From Candidatus Cloacimonadota bacterium (GTDB lineage Bacteria; Cloacimonadota; Cloacimonadia; Cloacimonadales; TCS61): a stretch of DNA of 5,860 nucleotides. Location of the stretch: assembly GCA_030628755.1 (NCBI GenBank), contig DAOVQH010000169.1, positions 1 through 5,860 on the forward strand, written 5' to 3'. Positions 5,666 through 5,860 of this stretch are shown one piece after another. The notes below the pieces were generated by a model, which saw only the letters and a program-made list of their open reading frames with translations, searched no databases and was not told where the DNA came from. Position numbers and translations under genes: made by a program. Each line of letters starts with the position of its first letter. The stretch's first letter is position 1.

Positions 5666-5671
5666 CTCCTT
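5666..5671 (-). promoter_or_regulatory. Ribosome binding site of the transporter, touching the upstream stop codon
   Basis: AAGGAG on the minus strand, nine bases before the ATG at 5656. It directly follows the TGA (5674-5672) of the upstream frame, a layout that suggests cotranscription and possible translational coupling. Confidence 0.75.
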
Positions 5672-5860
5672 TCATTTTTCTCCAATTAAAATTACATATT
5701 TTATATCAATTAAGCAATCTCCTCTGATAATTTTCATATTATAAGCTTTTTTAAAATAATTGGGTGCACAAATATGCATCTCAAAAATCTTATCCTGAGT
5801 TTTTGCTGGAAGACCGCTCTTTTCAAGCCAGTTATTTATACTCATCCTTGGCATTATAAA
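5672..5860 (-). CDS. C-terminal fragment, possibly a class I SAM-dependent methyltransferase
   Basis: An open frame that enters from the right edge and ends at TGA (5674-5672); 62 codons are visible. An internal ATG exists at 5854, but the frame is open upstream of it to the edge, so I read this as the tail of a longer gene. The visible residues include INNWLEKSGLP, then KIFEMHICAPNYFKKAYNM, then GDCLIDIKYVILIGEK at the end. A tail with a WL..SGL segment, a helix, an AYNM-type strand and a final D(I/W)xxxILIGxK strand resembles the last strands of class I methyltransferases. That is recalled similarity; the SAM-binding motifs would lie outside the window. It sits 15 bases before the transporter start and is probably in the same operon. 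Confidence 0.5.
   Translation of the reverse strand, partial: FIMPRMSINNWLEKSGLPAKTQDKIFEMHICAPNYFKKAYNMKIIRGDCLIDIKYVILIGEK

Noticed and set aside
5672..5854. A complete 60-residue small protein starting at 5854
   Set aside because: The frame is open upstream of that ATG to the window edge and the sequence reads like the tail of a larger enzyme, so a partial gene is the better reading.

Overview
This AT-rich window looks like bacterial chromosome from an uncultivated anaerobic or marine lineage. The closest match I can suggest from memory is the Cloacimonadota/Marinimicrobia part of the FCB group. The reasons are a secreted parallel beta-helix protein of the type those genomes carry in numbers, low G+C coding sequence rich in Lys and Ile, and GC-rich palindromic intergenic repeats. 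This placement is inference; no rRNA or other marker gene is present.

Layout. At 1-1270 (minus) lies the 5' part of a large secreted right-handed beta-helix protein that runs off the left edge. At 1292-1443 a GC-rich cluster of palindromes and a direct repeat sits between that gene and maf (1452-2036, minus), which encodes a nucleotide pyrophosphatase. At 2037-2235 an AT-rich divergent control region carries two back-to-back TTGACA promoters and a dyad that could be an operator. At 2236-4358 (plus) is a tight two-gene unit: a protein made of two tandem LicD domains, the first lacking its catalytic acidic residues, then an integral-membrane CDP-alcohol phosphotransferase with a complete active-site signature. 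A 13-bp perfect hairpin at 4329-4365 lies over the end of that gene and closes the convergent transcript from the right. At 4379-5656 (minus) is an OPA/GlpT-type organophosphate transporter. It is preceded, with almost no gap, by the C-terminal end of a gene that may be a class I methyltransferase (5672-5860, minus).

How the genes may work together. The plus-strand pair is the most interesting part. One gene makes a membrane phospholipid or phosphodiester from a CDP-activated alcohol. The other belongs to a family that puts phospho-alcohol groups (phosphocholine, ribitol phosphate) on glycans. Together they suggest a cell-envelope decoration pathway whose substrate cannot be read from sequence. 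The neighbouring organophosphate antiporter could handle a related phosphorylated small molecule, but it lies on the opposite strand in a separate transcript, so that link is weak. Maf and the beta-helix protein have no evident functional link to this pair.
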